Origin: Burkholderiaceae bacterium
GTDB taxonomy: Bacteria > Pseudomonadota > Gammaproteobacteria > Burkholderiales > Burkholderiaceae_C
NCBI GenBank assembly: GCA_024235895.1
Contig: JACKLM010000009.1
Location: forward strand, 1-64,000
Direction: 5' to 3'
DNA length: 64,000 nt
Shown: one piece after another, positions 1 through 8,653 of the stretch
How positions within the stretch are numbered: position 1 is the stretch's first letter
Layout: the number at the start of each line of letters is the position of its first letter
The notes under the pieces: generated by a model
Told to the model about the DNA's origin: nothing
What the model saw: only the letters and a program-made list of their open reading frames with translations
Database searches by the model: none
Program-made: the position numbers and the translations under genes

Positions 1-124
1 GGTACGGCTGCTCGGCTCCCGGCCGTTTCGAGAGGCTCGGCGTGAGCCGCCACCAGCCCGAGTGCGGGTGCTCGGGCAGGGAGGCTAGAGTCCGTCCACC
101 CGGCCACCCCATGCAGGGACCTTC

Positions 125-850
125 ATGTTGCCCAGAGACCCGCTGACCGATGACGAGTTCGACGAGCTGGACAGCTTCCTGCTCGATGTCGAAGGTGTCG
201 ACGCGTCGATGGGCATCGCGATGCTCGACGGGTTCTTCGCGGCCATCCTCTCCGGGCCCAAGACCATCCTGCCCAGCGAGTGGCTGCGCTGGGTGTGGGA
301 CACCGAACGGGGCGAGGACAGCCCCGTGTACGAAAGCCTGGAGCAGGCCCAACGGGTCATGGGCCTGCTGATGCGCTACATGAACCAGGTTGCGGCGACG
401 CTCATCGAGGCCCCCGAGGACTATGAGCCGTTGCTCATGGAGAACCCCAACGACGGTCATCCGCTTCCCGTCATCGACGAGTGGTGCACGGGCTACATGA
501 AGGGCGTCAGCCTGGACGCCGCGGGATGGTTGCCGGTGACGGTGGGCCATCCCGACTGGCTGAGCACCATCACCCTGTATGGCACGGAGGAGGGCTGGGA
601 GCAGTTGGAGTTGAAGGCCTTCTCCGAGGACGAACACCGGCAGCGGGCCGCCGGTCTCGGCGACACGGTCAGGAAGATCCATGCGCACTTCCTGCAACAG
701 CGCAGGAGCGACGCAGCCAGGGGCGTCACGACCGCCGTAAGGCGTCAGCCCATCCGCAACCCGGAGAAGGTTGGACGCAACGATCCGTGCCCTTGCGGCT
801 CTGGCAAGAAGTACAAGCAGTGCCACGGGAGTTCGACTCGGCTGCACTGA
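125..850 (+). CDS. UPF0149 (YecA-like) protein with C-terminal SEC-C metal-binding motif
   Basis: 241 residues, starting at an ATG. Residues 1 to about 190 resemble the all-helical UPF0149/YecA fold (an LxxVEGxxxA-type start followed by FFAAILSGP). The C-terminus carries a SEC-C motif, GRNDPCPCGSGKKYKQCHG, with Zn ligands C222, C224, C233 and H234, as found at the end of SecA. Proteins with this architecture have been linked to SecA or the ribosome, but their job is mostly unknown. It stands alone on the plus strand, facing a toxin-antitoxin pair across about 250 bases in which I recognise nothing. The family call is strong; no function is claimed. Confidence 0.88.
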   Translation: MLPRDPLTDDEFDELDSFLLDVEGVDASMGIAMLDGFFAAILSGPKTILPSEWLRWVWDTERGEDSPVYESLEQAQRVMGLLMRYMNQVAATLIEAPEDYEPLLMENPNDGHPLPVIDEWCTGYMKGVSLDAAGWLPVTVGHPDWLSTITLYGTEEGWEQLELKAFSEDEHRQRAAGLGDTVRKIHAHFLQQRRSDAARGVTTAVRRQPIRNPEKVGRNDPCPCGSGKKYKQCHGSSTRLH

Positions 851-1103
851 GTTGGAGGCCGGGCGACACCAGCCCCCTGGTTGTGTCGGCTACCGCCCCG
901 GGGCACTTGCCGCTCCTTCGGCGAATGACCGGTTGGCCTCACTTCGAACTGGAGCTCCCGACCCAGACCGGGTACTGGGCCATCAGGATTCGTGGCCGTG
1001 AAGCGCTTGTTGGGCCAAAGGCGATCCGGACAGGTGGCCGATGCCTGCGGCTGCGGCATGCGCGCTTCGTCAGCCGCTTGCCTTGCAGCGTGCGAACTGG
1101 CGG

Positions 1104-1625
1104 TCAGTGCCGCCCGAACAGCCTCGCATCCCAAACCACGGGCTCAGGGCTTCCAGCAACGATCTTCTTGAAGTCAGCGTGTCGCGGATTCAGAAGGACG
1201 TTCACCTCCCGGCGCGCAACGACCGAAGGAACCACCAGCACGGCCGTTCGCTGCTCACGTATCCAAGCATCGCCGAAGGCGCGGGCCACGTGCAGGTCCG
1301 CATGATCCCAACCGATTGGCAGGCTGCTCTCACCATGTCGCTCGACGCTCACGGCAGCCGCGATGGCGATCTCGATCGCCACGTGCGTTCTGGGCACGCG
1401 CCCGATTCCCGCATGGGCTAGGCACTCCAGCATGGCGCCCGCGTAGGACCGACTGGCATAGATGACTCCGAGGCCAGGTGAGTTCCAGCGGCCACCCACC
1501 AGCGAGGCGCCCACCGGGCTGAACACGTCGAACCGCCCGTCGGCGATGCGCCAAGCCTGCCAGGCTCGCGATTTTGCTTGCCGGGTGGTCGTTGCCCTGG
1601 CTCGAGTCTTAGGCGGCAACGCCAT
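1104..1625 (-). CDS. RES-domain toxin of a RES-Xre toxin-antitoxin system
   Basis: 173 residues. The three residues that name the RES family are placed as expected: R26 (WRI), E67 (LECLAH) and S134 (VPSVV). They are accompanied by GGRWN at 44-48, Y56 and a late NVLLNP. Known RES toxins (for example MbcT and Res from Photorhabdus or Pseudomonas) degrade or modify NAD+ with an ADP-ribosyltransferase-like fold. The ATG at 1625 lies inside the end of the antitoxin gene (17-base overlap), as expected of a co-translated antitoxin-toxin pair. The last residues (FGRH) form a normal end, so the gene looks intact. Confidence 0.9.
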   Translation of the reverse strand: MALPPKTRARATTTRQAKSRAWQAWRIADGRFDVFSPVGASLVGGRWNSPGLGVIYASRSYAGAMLECLAHAGIGRVPRTHVAIEIAIAAAVSVERHGESSLPIGWDHADLHVARAFGDAWIREQRTAVLVVPSVVARREVNVLLNPRHADFKKIVAGSPEPVVWDARLFGRH

Positions 1626-2043
1626 GGAACAATGACCAGAGCAGGTTTTCGACCCGACGCGCTCCCAGTTCCGTCAGGGCCACCTCGATCGGCCGCTTGC
1701 CGCCGAGCATGGCATGGGGGCTGGACAGGAACACGCGCGCGTCATCGGCGCTGTTCCACACATACTCTGCGGTAGCGATCACCCGCGCCAGGCGTTCGAC
1801 TCGTTCGCCCTCCTGCGGCTTCAACTCTTCGCCCCGGCGGTGGAACGTGGCCGAAGGAATGACCCGCTGCATCAAGGCCGCAGCATCGGGCGAGTTGCCG
1901 TAGACGTAGCGCGCCACGGCGCCGAGTGAAGCCTTGGGCAACCCGGCCTCCACCTGCTTCTCGAGCTCTTCGACCGAGGTGACCCTTCGACGAAGGCCCA
2001 GAACCTGGGCGATCTTGCCCGGCTCGACCACTGCAGCGTACAT
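1609..2043 (-). CDS. Xre/MbcA/ParS-type antitoxin (DUF2384)
   Basis: 144 residues from the ATG at 2043, chosen because GGGAG lies 8-9 bases upstream; a TTG at 2058 is an alternative. Residues 20-75 form an Xre-like helical DNA-binding part. Residues 85-143 match the DUF2384 toxin-binding region (HAMLGGKRPIEVALTELGAR). In this family the antitoxin neutralises the RES toxin by covering its active site and represses its own promoter. It is first in the operon and overlaps the toxin gene by 17 bases. Confidence 0.9.
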   Translation of the reverse strand: MYAAVVEPGKIAQVLGLRRRVTSVEELEKQVEAGLPKASLGAVARYVYGNSPDAAALMQRVIPSATFHRRGEELKPQEGERVERLARVIATAEYVWNSADDARVFLSSPHAMLGGKRPIEVALTELGARRVENLLWSLFHGVAA

Positions 2044-2059
2044 GCGGATGACTCCCAAT

Positions 2060-2079
2060 TGATAAGCACAAGTCTATCA
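2060..2079 (-). promoter_or_regulatory. Inverted repeat, candidate autoregulatory operator of the RES-Xre pair
   Basis: TGATA (2060-2064) and TATCA (2075-2079) form a 5-bp inverted repeat with a 10-base spacer, 17-36 bases upstream of the antitoxin ATG. This is one of the few AT-richer spots in the area and lies where the promoter should be. Autorepression through such palindromes is known for Xre-RES pairs; that this one is the operator is inference. Confidence 0.4.
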
Positions 2080-2417
2080 CCTGAGAAATCCGGCGCAAGC
2101 CGATTCGGCGCCGAGCGTCGGCGGTCCGGTGGGTCGGACTCTGCAACCAACTTGCTCCGGACCGGCCGTCCACGGGCGGCCGCTCCTGGCCGGGAGCGCC
2201 AGTTCGCCCTGGCGCCAGATAGCCGCCGCTCAGGGAGGTCGGCCCGGCCGGACGCCGTCGCGGCCGCCGTCGAGCACCTCCGACTCCGCCGAGAACCCAG
2301 CATGCATGCGGGTCTGCGGGCCGCGACCCCGCCTTGTGCGTCCGGGCGCGCGGCGCCCGCCGGCGCCGTACGCGACGCCCCCCGAAACGGCCGGGCTGAT
2401 CGACGCCGCCTGGCTCC
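2080..2417. other. Intergenic region with no recognised gene
   Basis: About 340 bases between the antitoxin promoter and the end of the phosphatase gene. All frames are open in parts, but none of the translations shows a family motif, a plausible ribosome site or a signal sequence. No T-tract terminator was seen. It could hold decayed sequence. Confidence 0.4.
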
Positions 2418-4367
2418 TCAGTCCTCGCGAGCCTCGGCGTCGCGCGGCACGAAGGCCACCTCGCCCCCGTCGTTCGTCAGCTGCCGGATGCGCGTCGGCC
2501 GGCCCTGCGCGTCCAGTTCGACCAGGCCGATGCCGCTCGCATCCAGCAGGCGCCGGCCATGCGGCGTGCCTTGCGGCTTGCGCGGCGTCACGCGCATGTG
2601 GCGCCGCCGCGTGAGCCGGTTCAGCGGCGAGCGCGGCGAATACAGCCAGCGGTTCAGGTGGTCCAGCACCGCCAGCAGCCGCGGCGGGAATCGGTTGCGC
2701 AGCCCGCTGCTGCAGATCTGCCAGATGTGCGGCCCGGGTCGCTGCAGCCTCGTGCGCGTGCGCAGCTCGACGTCGTAGACGAACGAGTAGTGCACGTCGC
2801 CCGACAGCACGACGAAGGTCCGCGGCGTCTGCGGATGGCGGAAGATGTTGAGGATCGCGCTGGCCGCGCCGGGGTGCGACATCCAGTTCTCGGCATCCAC
2901 CATCAGCGGCCGGCCCAGGAAGGTGGCCACGCGCTGCAGCGTCTCGATCAGCTTGACGCCGAAGATCGGTGCCGCGCTGACGAGCAGCACCGCCGGATGG
3001 CCGCGCAGCGCCTGCTGCAGGTCGGTCAGCGCCTCCCAGTCCATCAGGCCCGACGGCCGGCGCGCCGAGGTCTCGGACCGCCAGCGGTGGGTGCGGCTGT
3101 CGACGACCATCAGCGGCGGCGTCGTCGGCCAGGTGTAGTGCCAGTCGCGGAATTCCAGCAGGCGCTCGATCAGCGCCTCGTGCGCCGGCCCGCCCGGGGC
3201 CTGCAGCGCGGCCTGCACGCAGCCCAGCAGGCCGTCGTCGAAGGCCTGCGGCCGGTTGCCCCAGCCCTGGTACAGCAGGTAGGCGACGAGCGCGTTGCCG
3301 ATCACCCGGCGCGAGAACGGATGGCCGTAGGCCGCATCCTCCCACTCGCGGCTCAGGTTCCAGTCGTCGCTGATGTCGTGGTCGTCGAACAGCATCGCCA
3401 CCGGCAGGTGCGCGAGCACGCGCCGCACCGCGCCCAGCCCGGCGACGAACCCGCGGACCGCGACGCACTCGTCCTCGTAGCGCGCGGCCGTGCGGGCGTC
3501 CAGGCGGTCGGGCGGCGACAGGTCCAGGCCTTGCCACGGCGCCGGCGACCAGGCGAGCAGGTACATCGCCAGCACCTCGCCCAGCGTCACCAGGTGGTTG
3601 AGCGCGTTGTCGGTGGTGAAGATCGGCTTGCGCACGCCGCCGAAGACCAGGTCGACGATCGCGGCGCCGCCGCGCGTGCGCGGCAGGATCGACAGCCGGC
3701 GGTAGTAGCAGCGCGGGTCGCGGTAGAGATCGGACGCGCGCGCGACGCCTCCCGCCTCGACGCCCGGCAGCGCCTCGTCGGGCAGACCCAGGCGCGCGAT
3801 CAGGCGGTGGATGGCGCGCAGCATCGGGCCGGCCACGTCGTCGCAGTAGACCTGGTCGCCGCTGAGCACCAGCGCCGACGGCCAGGCATGGTCGGCGGGC
3901 GAGGCCAGGCACTGCTGCAGGTGGCGGTCGGCGCGCTCCAGGCCGTCACCCCCCGGGTGGTGCGGCTTGCGGCACGAGCCATGCAGCAGCGCGGCCACGC
4001 GCGGCTGGAAGACGAACCCAGGCGTCTCGTGCCCCGGATAGCACAGCGCCGGCTCGTGGGCGTCGGTCCACGCGGCCGGGTCGGCGTCGGGGTCCGCCCA
4101 CCTTACGCGGTAGCCCGTCCATGATCCGACCGGGAGGTCCTCGTCCAGTTCGAGCTGGATCAGCAGCAGGTGCAACCGGGCCCCCGCGCGCATGTCGTGC
4201 AGCGTCACCCGCGGCGACGAGCGGCGGCCGTCGTGCAGGTCCAATTCGACCCGGACCCGCATCGGGCGCGAGGTCGCCAGCCACAACGCGATCCGGCGCG
4301 GCTGCACGCACCGCAGAATCGGGCCGGCGAGCACCGGCGGCAGGTCGTCGGCGTCGGGTTCGTTCAT
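2418..4367 (-). CDS. PhoD-like metallophosphatase family protein
   Basis: 649 residues from the ATG at 4367 (an in-frame ATG at 4418 would add 17 Arg-rich residues). A beta-rich N-terminal part (1-115) precedes a PhoD-type catalytic region. Metal-ligand motifs are LSGDQVYCDD (168-177), LFDDHDISDDW (about 325-335) and VLSGDVHYSF (about 520). PhoD enzymes hydrolyse phosphodiesters or monoesters using Fe3+/Ca2+. No Tat or Sec signal is visible at the start, unlike exported PhoD, so this is probably a cytoplasmic phosphodiesterase of unknown substrate. It stands alone, about 150 bases downstream of the helicase on the same strand. Confidence 0.85.
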   Translation of the reverse strand: MNEPDADDLPPVLAGPILRCVQPRRIALWLATSRPMRVRVELDLHDGRRSSPRVTLHDMRAGARLHLLLIQLELDEDLPVGSWTGYRVRWADPDADPAAWTDAHEPALCYPGHETPGFVFQPRVAALLHGSCRKPHHPGGDGLERADRHLQQCLASPADHAWPSALVLSGDQVYCDDVAGPMLRAIHRLIARLGLPDEALPGVEAGGVARASDLYRDPRCYYRRLSILPRTRGGAAIVDLVFGGVRKPIFTTDNALNHLVTLGEVLAMYLLAWSPAPWQGLDLSPPDRLDARTAARYEDECVAVRGFVAGLGAVRRVLAHLPVAMLFDDHDISDDWNLSREWEDAAYGHPFSRRVIGNALVAYLLYQGWGNRPQAFDDGLLGCVQAALQAPGGPAHEALIERLLEFRDWHYTWPTTPPLMVVDSRTHRWRSETSARRPSGLMDWEALTDLQQALRGHPAVLLVSAAPIFGVKLIETLQRVATFLGRPLMVDAENWMSHPGAASAILNIFRHPQTPRTFVVLSGDVHYSFVYDVELRTRTRLQRPGPHIWQICSSGLRNRFPPRLLAVLDHLNRWLYSPRSPLNRLTRRRHMRVTPRKPQGTPHGRRLLDASGIGLVELDAQGRPTRIRQLTNDGGEVAFVPRDAEARED

Positions 4368-4517
4368 CGCCTGCGCATTGTCGCGGCGCGCTCGGGCGCG
4401 GGGGGCGGGCAGGATCACGGCAGGCCGACCGGCGCGACCCGGCCCGCCGGATGCAAGCTGGCGGAGGGCCGGCAGGACGACCGCGACCGAGGCGTCGACC
4501 CGCCCGGCGTCAGCGCG

Positions 4518-6728
4518 TCAGTCCCAGCGGCGCGCGAGCCGCTCCAGCAGGGGCGACGGCGCGGCCGCGCCCGGCGGCCGGCCTTCGCCGACTGGCCGGT
4601 CCGGGACTGGAGGGTCCGGCTGCAGGTCGCCGGGACCTGGCACGGGAAGGTCGTGGCCACGAGGCTCGGAGGCCACGGTGATCCGGTCGCAGCAGGCGAC
4701 GACCTCGTCGCTCAGGAAGCGGCTCGGCAGCGCGCTGACGTGGCGGTCGCCGCGCGCCGGCTGCGCCTCGACGTGAAAGTTCCGCGGCAGCATCAGGTTC
4801 AGGTGCCGTCGCGCGCGCGTCATCGCGACGTAGAGCAGCCGGCGCTCTTCGTCGATCTCGTCGATGCTGCCGCAGGCCATGTCGGCCGGCAGGCAACCGT
4901 CGACGACCGACAGCACGGTGACCGCGGTCCACTCCTGCCCCTTGGCCGAGTGGATCGTCGACAGCACGAGCCAGTCGTCGTCGCGATGCGGCTCGCCCGC
5001 GTCGCGACCGGCCGCCTGCGGCGGGTCCAGCGTCAGCTCGGCGAGGAAGCGCTCGCGCGACGTCCAGCCGCGCGCCAGCTCGCGCAGCGCGCGCAGGTCG
5101 GCCGCCCGCGCCGGCGCGTCGGCGTGGCGCAGCGGCAGCTGCGGCAGCAGCCAGCCCAGCGCCAGGTCCAGCGCCTGGGGCCACGCGGCCGCCAGCGGCC
5201 CGTGCAGCGCGAGCCAGGCGTCGCGCAGCGCCGTCCAGTCGGCGAGCGTCGCCGGCGGCGGGCGGAATGCGGCGAGCACGGCGGCCGGGTCGGCGGCGGC
5301 CGCCATCGCGTCGACGAGCCGGCGCGCGGTCGCCGCGCCGATGCCCGCGACCATCGTCGCGCATCGGTGGCCGGCCAGCGCGTGGCGCGGGTTGGCCGTC
5401 CAGCGCAGCAAGGCGAGCAAGTCCTTGACGTGCGCGGCCTGCATGAACTGCAACCCGCCGTACTTGACGAACGGGATGCCGCGGCGCAGCAGCTCGAGCT
5501 CGAGCGCGAGCGCGTGCGACGCGCTGCGAAACAGCACCGCCTGCCGCCGCAGCGCCAGCCCCGCCTCTCGCTGGCGCAAGACCTCGTCGGCGACCCACGC
5601 GGCCTGCGCCGCCTCGTCGACGACCGTCACCAGGCGCGGGCGCGGGCCGTCGGGGCCGCTGCTCCACATCGTCTTGGGGTGGCGCTCGGCGGCCTGCGCG
5701 ATCAGCGCGTTCGACGCCGCCAGCAGCGCCGGCGTCGAGCGGTAGTTGCGCTGCAGCGCGATCACCCGGGCGGCCGGGCCGCAGCGGGCGGCGAACCCGA
5801 GCAGGTTGCGCACCTCGGCGCCGCGGAAGCGGTAGATCGACTGCGCGTCGTCGCCGACCACGGTCAAGCCGCGGCCGCCGGGCTTGAGCCGCAGCAGGAT
5901 GTCGGCCTGCAGCCGGTTGGTGTCCTGGACCTCGTCGACGAGGACATGGTCGAAGCGGCCGCCCATCGCGCGCGCGATCGTCTCGTCGGCCAGCGCCTCG
6001 GCCCAGACGACGAGAAGGTCGTCGAGGTCCAGGACATGCTGGCGCCGCTTGGAGGCGTCGTAGGCGGCGAAGAGCGCGCGCAGCTCGGCCTCCCAGCCGC
6101 GGCACCAGGGGTAGTCGCGCGCCAGCAGCTCGGCCAGCGGCGTCGCGGTGTTGACCGCGCGCGAGTAGATCGCCAGGCATGTCGACGCAAGCGGGAACCG
6201 GCGTGACTTCGCGGCCAGACCGAGATCCGACCGCGCCAGCGCCAGCAGGTCCTCGGCGTCGCCGCGGTCGACGATCGTGAATCCCTGGGGCAGCCCGATC
6301 GCGGCGGCCCACTGCCCGATCAGCCGCGCGCCGATGGCGTGGAAGGTGCCCGCCCAGGGAAGCGCCGGCGCTGCGGCGGCGGGCTGCAGGCCGCCCAACT
6401 GCTGCAGCAGCAGCGCGGCGCGGCGTGCCATCTCGTCGGCCGCGCGGCGCGAGAAGCACAGCAGCAGCAGCCGCTGCGGGTCGCAGCCGTCGCGCACCAG
6501 GCGAGCGGCGCGCGCCGCCAGCGTGCCGGTCTTGCCGGAACCGGCGCCGGCGACGACGACCAGCGGCGCGTCGCCGTGCTCGACCGCGGCGCGCTGCTCG
6601 TCGTTGAGCCGCTCCAGCGGCCCCCCCCCGGTGGGCACGGCGACGGCGGCGGCGGCCGCTGCGCCACCGGCCAGGATCGCACGCGCGCGCCCGGCCGGAG
6701 CGATCGGGGAGGGCGGTGTGCCGATCAT
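4518..6728 (-). CDS. UvrD/Rep family ATP-dependent DNA helicase
   Basis: 736 residues. SF1A motifs appear in order: LNDEQRAAVEHGD (Q-motif region, 41-53), Walker A GAGSGKT (61-67), Walker B VDEVQDTN (264-271), GDDAQSIYRFRGA (292-304), then STIHSAKGQEW and YVAMTRARRHLNL in the C-terminal RecA domain. This makes it an ATP-driven 3'-5' DNA translocase or helicase. The first 38 residues are Ala/Pro/Gly-rich and the last 60 are Pro-rich. It is not canonical UvrD or Rep by context, and no AddA nuclease motif is seen. Some relatives are annotated simply as ATP-dependent helicase. Confidence 0.9.
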   Translation of the reverse strand: MIGTPPSPIAPAGRARAILAGGAAAAAAVAVPTGGGPLERLNDEQRAAVEHGDAPLVVVAGAGSGKTGTLAARAARLVRDGCDPQRLLLLCFSRRAADEMARRAALLLQQLGGLQPAAAAPALPWAGTFHAIGARLIGQWAAAIGLPQGFTIVDRGDAEDLLALARSDLGLAAKSRRFPLASTCLAIYSRAVNTATPLAELLARDYPWCRGWEAELRALFAAYDASKRRQHVLDLDDLLVVWAEALADETIARAMGGRFDHVLVDEVQDTNRLQADILLRLKPGGRGLTVVGDDAQSIYRFRGAEVRNLLGFAARCGPAARVIALQRNYRSTPALLAASNALIAQAAERHPKTMWSSGPDGPRPRLVTVVDEAAQAAWVADEVLRQREAGLALRRQAVLFRSASHALALELELLRRGIPFVKYGGLQFMQAAHVKDLLALLRWTANPRHALAGHRCATMVAGIGAATARRLVDAMAAAADPAAVLAAFRPPPATLADWTALRDAWLALHGPLAAAWPQALDLALGWLLPQLPLRHADAPARAADLRALRELARGWTSRERFLAELTLDPPQAAGRDAGEPHRDDDWLVLSTIHSAKGQEWTAVTVLSVVDGCLPADMACGSIDEIDEERRLLYVAMTRARRHLNLMLPRNFHVEAQPARGDRHVSALPSRFLSDEVVACCDRITVASEPRGHDLPVPGPGDLQPDPPVPDRPVGEGRPPGAAAPSPLLERLARRWD

Positions 6729-6811
6729 GCCCAGACTGTACAGGCATCCAGCTTGTGGCCGGCTCCGGTCATGCCGTGCGCCAGCCCGACCCGTGCGCCA
6801 ATCCGGCAGCC

Positions 6812-7897
6812 TCAGCGCCGCCTGCGGCTTGCGCCACCGTGGCGGCTGCCGTGCGCCGTGGCGAGCGCGACGCCGGGCTGTGTGCCCGAGCCGCTGCGGC
6901 TGTCCGAGGTGTGCCGACGTCGGCGCTTGCTTCTTGCGGGCGTCGACGCTTCGGACGCCTCGGGCGCCGGCGCCGCCGCGCTCGCATCACGATGCCCCGC
7001 GTGCCGGCGGCTGCCATGCGCGCGGTGGTGGCCGCGGTGCGATCGGTGCGATCGGTGCGAGCGGCTCGTACGGCGCCTGGCGACCAACCAGCTGACGATC
7101 CAGCTCGATACCAGCAGGCCGGCCGCGCCCGCGAGCAGGGTGTCGCGGTGGTCGCGCAGCAGCGGCACCCAGGTCGACGGCAGCAGCAGCTGCAGCGCGC
7201 CGAGTTCCTCGGGGTCGACGGCCGTCGGACGGCCCGTGCGTCCGCCATCGGGATCGCTGCCGGACGCCGAGCGGTTGTCGAGGCCTTGCTCGGCCGCCAG
7301 CCGCTCGCGTTCGGCCAGCGTCCACTGCAAGGTCTGCAACGCGTGCTCGGAACTCGCAGACGGATCCTCGTGCTCCGGGAAGTCGCCCAGGTCGACCGTC
7401 GCCGCCCGCTGGGCCCAGGTCGGAGGCCTGATCATGTACGCCTGCCCGAGCGCCTGGCTGCCCTCGCGCGCGGCGTGAGCGCCTAGTGCAGCCTCGGCGG
7501 CGGCCTGAAACGCCTGGGCGTGTGGGTCGTCCGCAGCGGCATCCCAGGGTGGATCCACGACGATCACGGTGTCCGGGTCGGCGGATCCGCGTGCCGCCTC
7601 GCCACCGAGCAAGCCGTTGGGGAACCGCCCTGGCGCTTCGTCGAGGCTGCGCTCGGGCGAGGCGGAACCAGCGGGGACGACCGCCGGTTGCCGACCGGCC
7701 ACACCCGGCTCGTCGCTCTCGGCGCGCGCTGCCGGGGCGGGCCCAGGGTCCGTGGCCTGTGGTACGGGGCCTGCGGTCGTGCTCGAAGCGGCCAGCGCCA
7801 GCGACAACACCAGCCCCCATCGCCGCGCACGACGCAGGCCGCGGCGCGCCACGGCGGTCGTGCGCGCTGGGCTCTGGGGGCGGTTCGAGACGGGCAT
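6812..7897 (-). CDS. Hypothetical secreted or membrane protein with His/Arg/Ser-rich tail
   Basis: 361 residues; I recognise no family. A basic N-terminus followed by GLVLSLALAASSTTAG (28-43) looks like a signal peptide. A Pro/Ala/Asp-rich linker follows, then a helical stretch (125-205) and one strong membrane segment at 254-273. The tail after it is highly basic, with HRS triplets at 280-288 that arise from 9-base tandem repeats in the DNA. The layout suggests a periplasmic domain anchored near the C-terminus with a basic cytoplasmic tail. It is transcribed away from the GlcG-like gene. The opposite-strand frames are also open but have no signal sequence or motif. Confidence 0.55.
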   Translation of the reverse strand: MPVSNRPQSPARTTAVARRGLRRARRWGLVLSLALAASSTTAGPVPQATDPGPAPAARAESDEPGVAGRQPAVVPAGSASPERSLDEAPGRFPNGLLGGEAARGSADPDTVIVVDPPWDAAADDPHAQAFQAAAEAALGAHAAREGSQALGQAYMIRPPTWAQRAATVDLGDFPEHEDPSASSEHALQTLQWTLAERERLAAEQGLDNRSASGSDPDGGRTGRPTAVDPEELGALQLLLPSTWVPLLRDHRDTLLAGAAGLLVSSWIVSWLVARRRTSRSHRSHRSHRGHHRAHGSRRHAGHRDASAAAPAPEASEASTPARSKRRRRHTSDSRSGSGTQPGVALATAHGSRHGGASRRRR

Positions 7898-8065
7898 GGT
7901 CTTGCGGCGACGCGCAGTCTACGCCGGGCCTCGCCGGATGCACCCCCCTGCATCGGTGTCGCGTGCGGGCGCCTGGGTTACCCTGCGTGTCGCGCCGGGC
8001 GCGTTTCGGGCTGTGCCGCGAGCGAACCGGCCTCGAACGACCCACCATGGCGCCAGGAGAAACCC

Positions 8066-8569
8066 ATGACTGACACCTTTCGCACCTCGATGCTCGCGCT
8101 CGCGCTGGCGTGCGCGGGCGCCGCAACCGCGCAGCCCGAGTCGACGTTTACGCTGCGCGCGTTGACCCCCGAGACCGCGCTGCGGGCGGCGCAGGCGGCA
8201 CTGCAGGCCTGCCGCGCGCAGGGCTACCAGGTCGCCGTCGCGGTGGTCGACCGCGGCGGACTGACGCAGGTGCTGCTGCGCGACCGCTTCGCCGGGCCGC
8301 ACACCATCGGCGTGGCCACCGACAAGGCCTGGACGGCGCTGAGCTTTCGGACGTCGACGCTGGACCTGGCGGATGTGACCGCGGCCGGCAAGCCGATGAA
8401 CGGCATCCGCCAGGTGCCGCGCATGCTCGCGGTCGGCGGCGGGATCCTCGTCGAGGGGGGCGGCTCGATCTTCGGCGGCATCGGCGTATCGGGCGCGCCA
8501 TCGGGCGACGCCGACGACGCCTGCGCGAAGGCCGGACTGAAGGCGATCGAGGACGCGATCGCGTTCTGA
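8066..8569 (+). CDS. Secreted GlcG/HbpS-family protein
   Basis: 167 residues from the ATG at 8066, with AGGAGA 5 bases upstream. Residues 1-22 form a Sec signal ending ATA-Q. The rest is a single GlcG/HbpS (PF03928-type) domain with the family's AVVDRGGLTQVLLRDR and GGGILVEGGGSIFGGIGVSGA stretches. Relatives bind haem (HbpS) or lie in glycolate loci (GlcG), and many are periplasmic proteins of unknown ligand. It is a single gene, convergent with fabI. Confidence 0.88.
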   Translation: MTDTFRTSMLALALACAGAATAQPESTFTLRALTPETALRAAQAALQACRAQGYQVAVAVVDRGGLTQVLLRDRFAGPHTIGVATDKAWTALSFRTSTLDLADVTAAGKPMNGIRQVPRMLAVGGGILVEGGGSIFGGIGVSGAPSGDADDACAKAGLKAIEDAIAF

Positions 8570-8653
8570 CGGCCGCCGATCCGCCTGGCCTGTGGCTGCA
8601 GGCCCGGCGAATCCCCGGGGCGGCGCGGCGTCGTGCCGTGCCGCGACGGGCTC

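Noticed and set aside
851..1103. Frames overlapping the gap after the YecA-like gene
   Set aside because: No motif or start signal; possibly decayed sequence, but nothing that can be named.
7030..7070. Short tandem repeats at 7030-7070 and 63465-63520 as CRISPR-like or satellite arrays
   Set aside because: Units of 3-9 bases with no spacers, all inside open frames; they are coding simple repeats.
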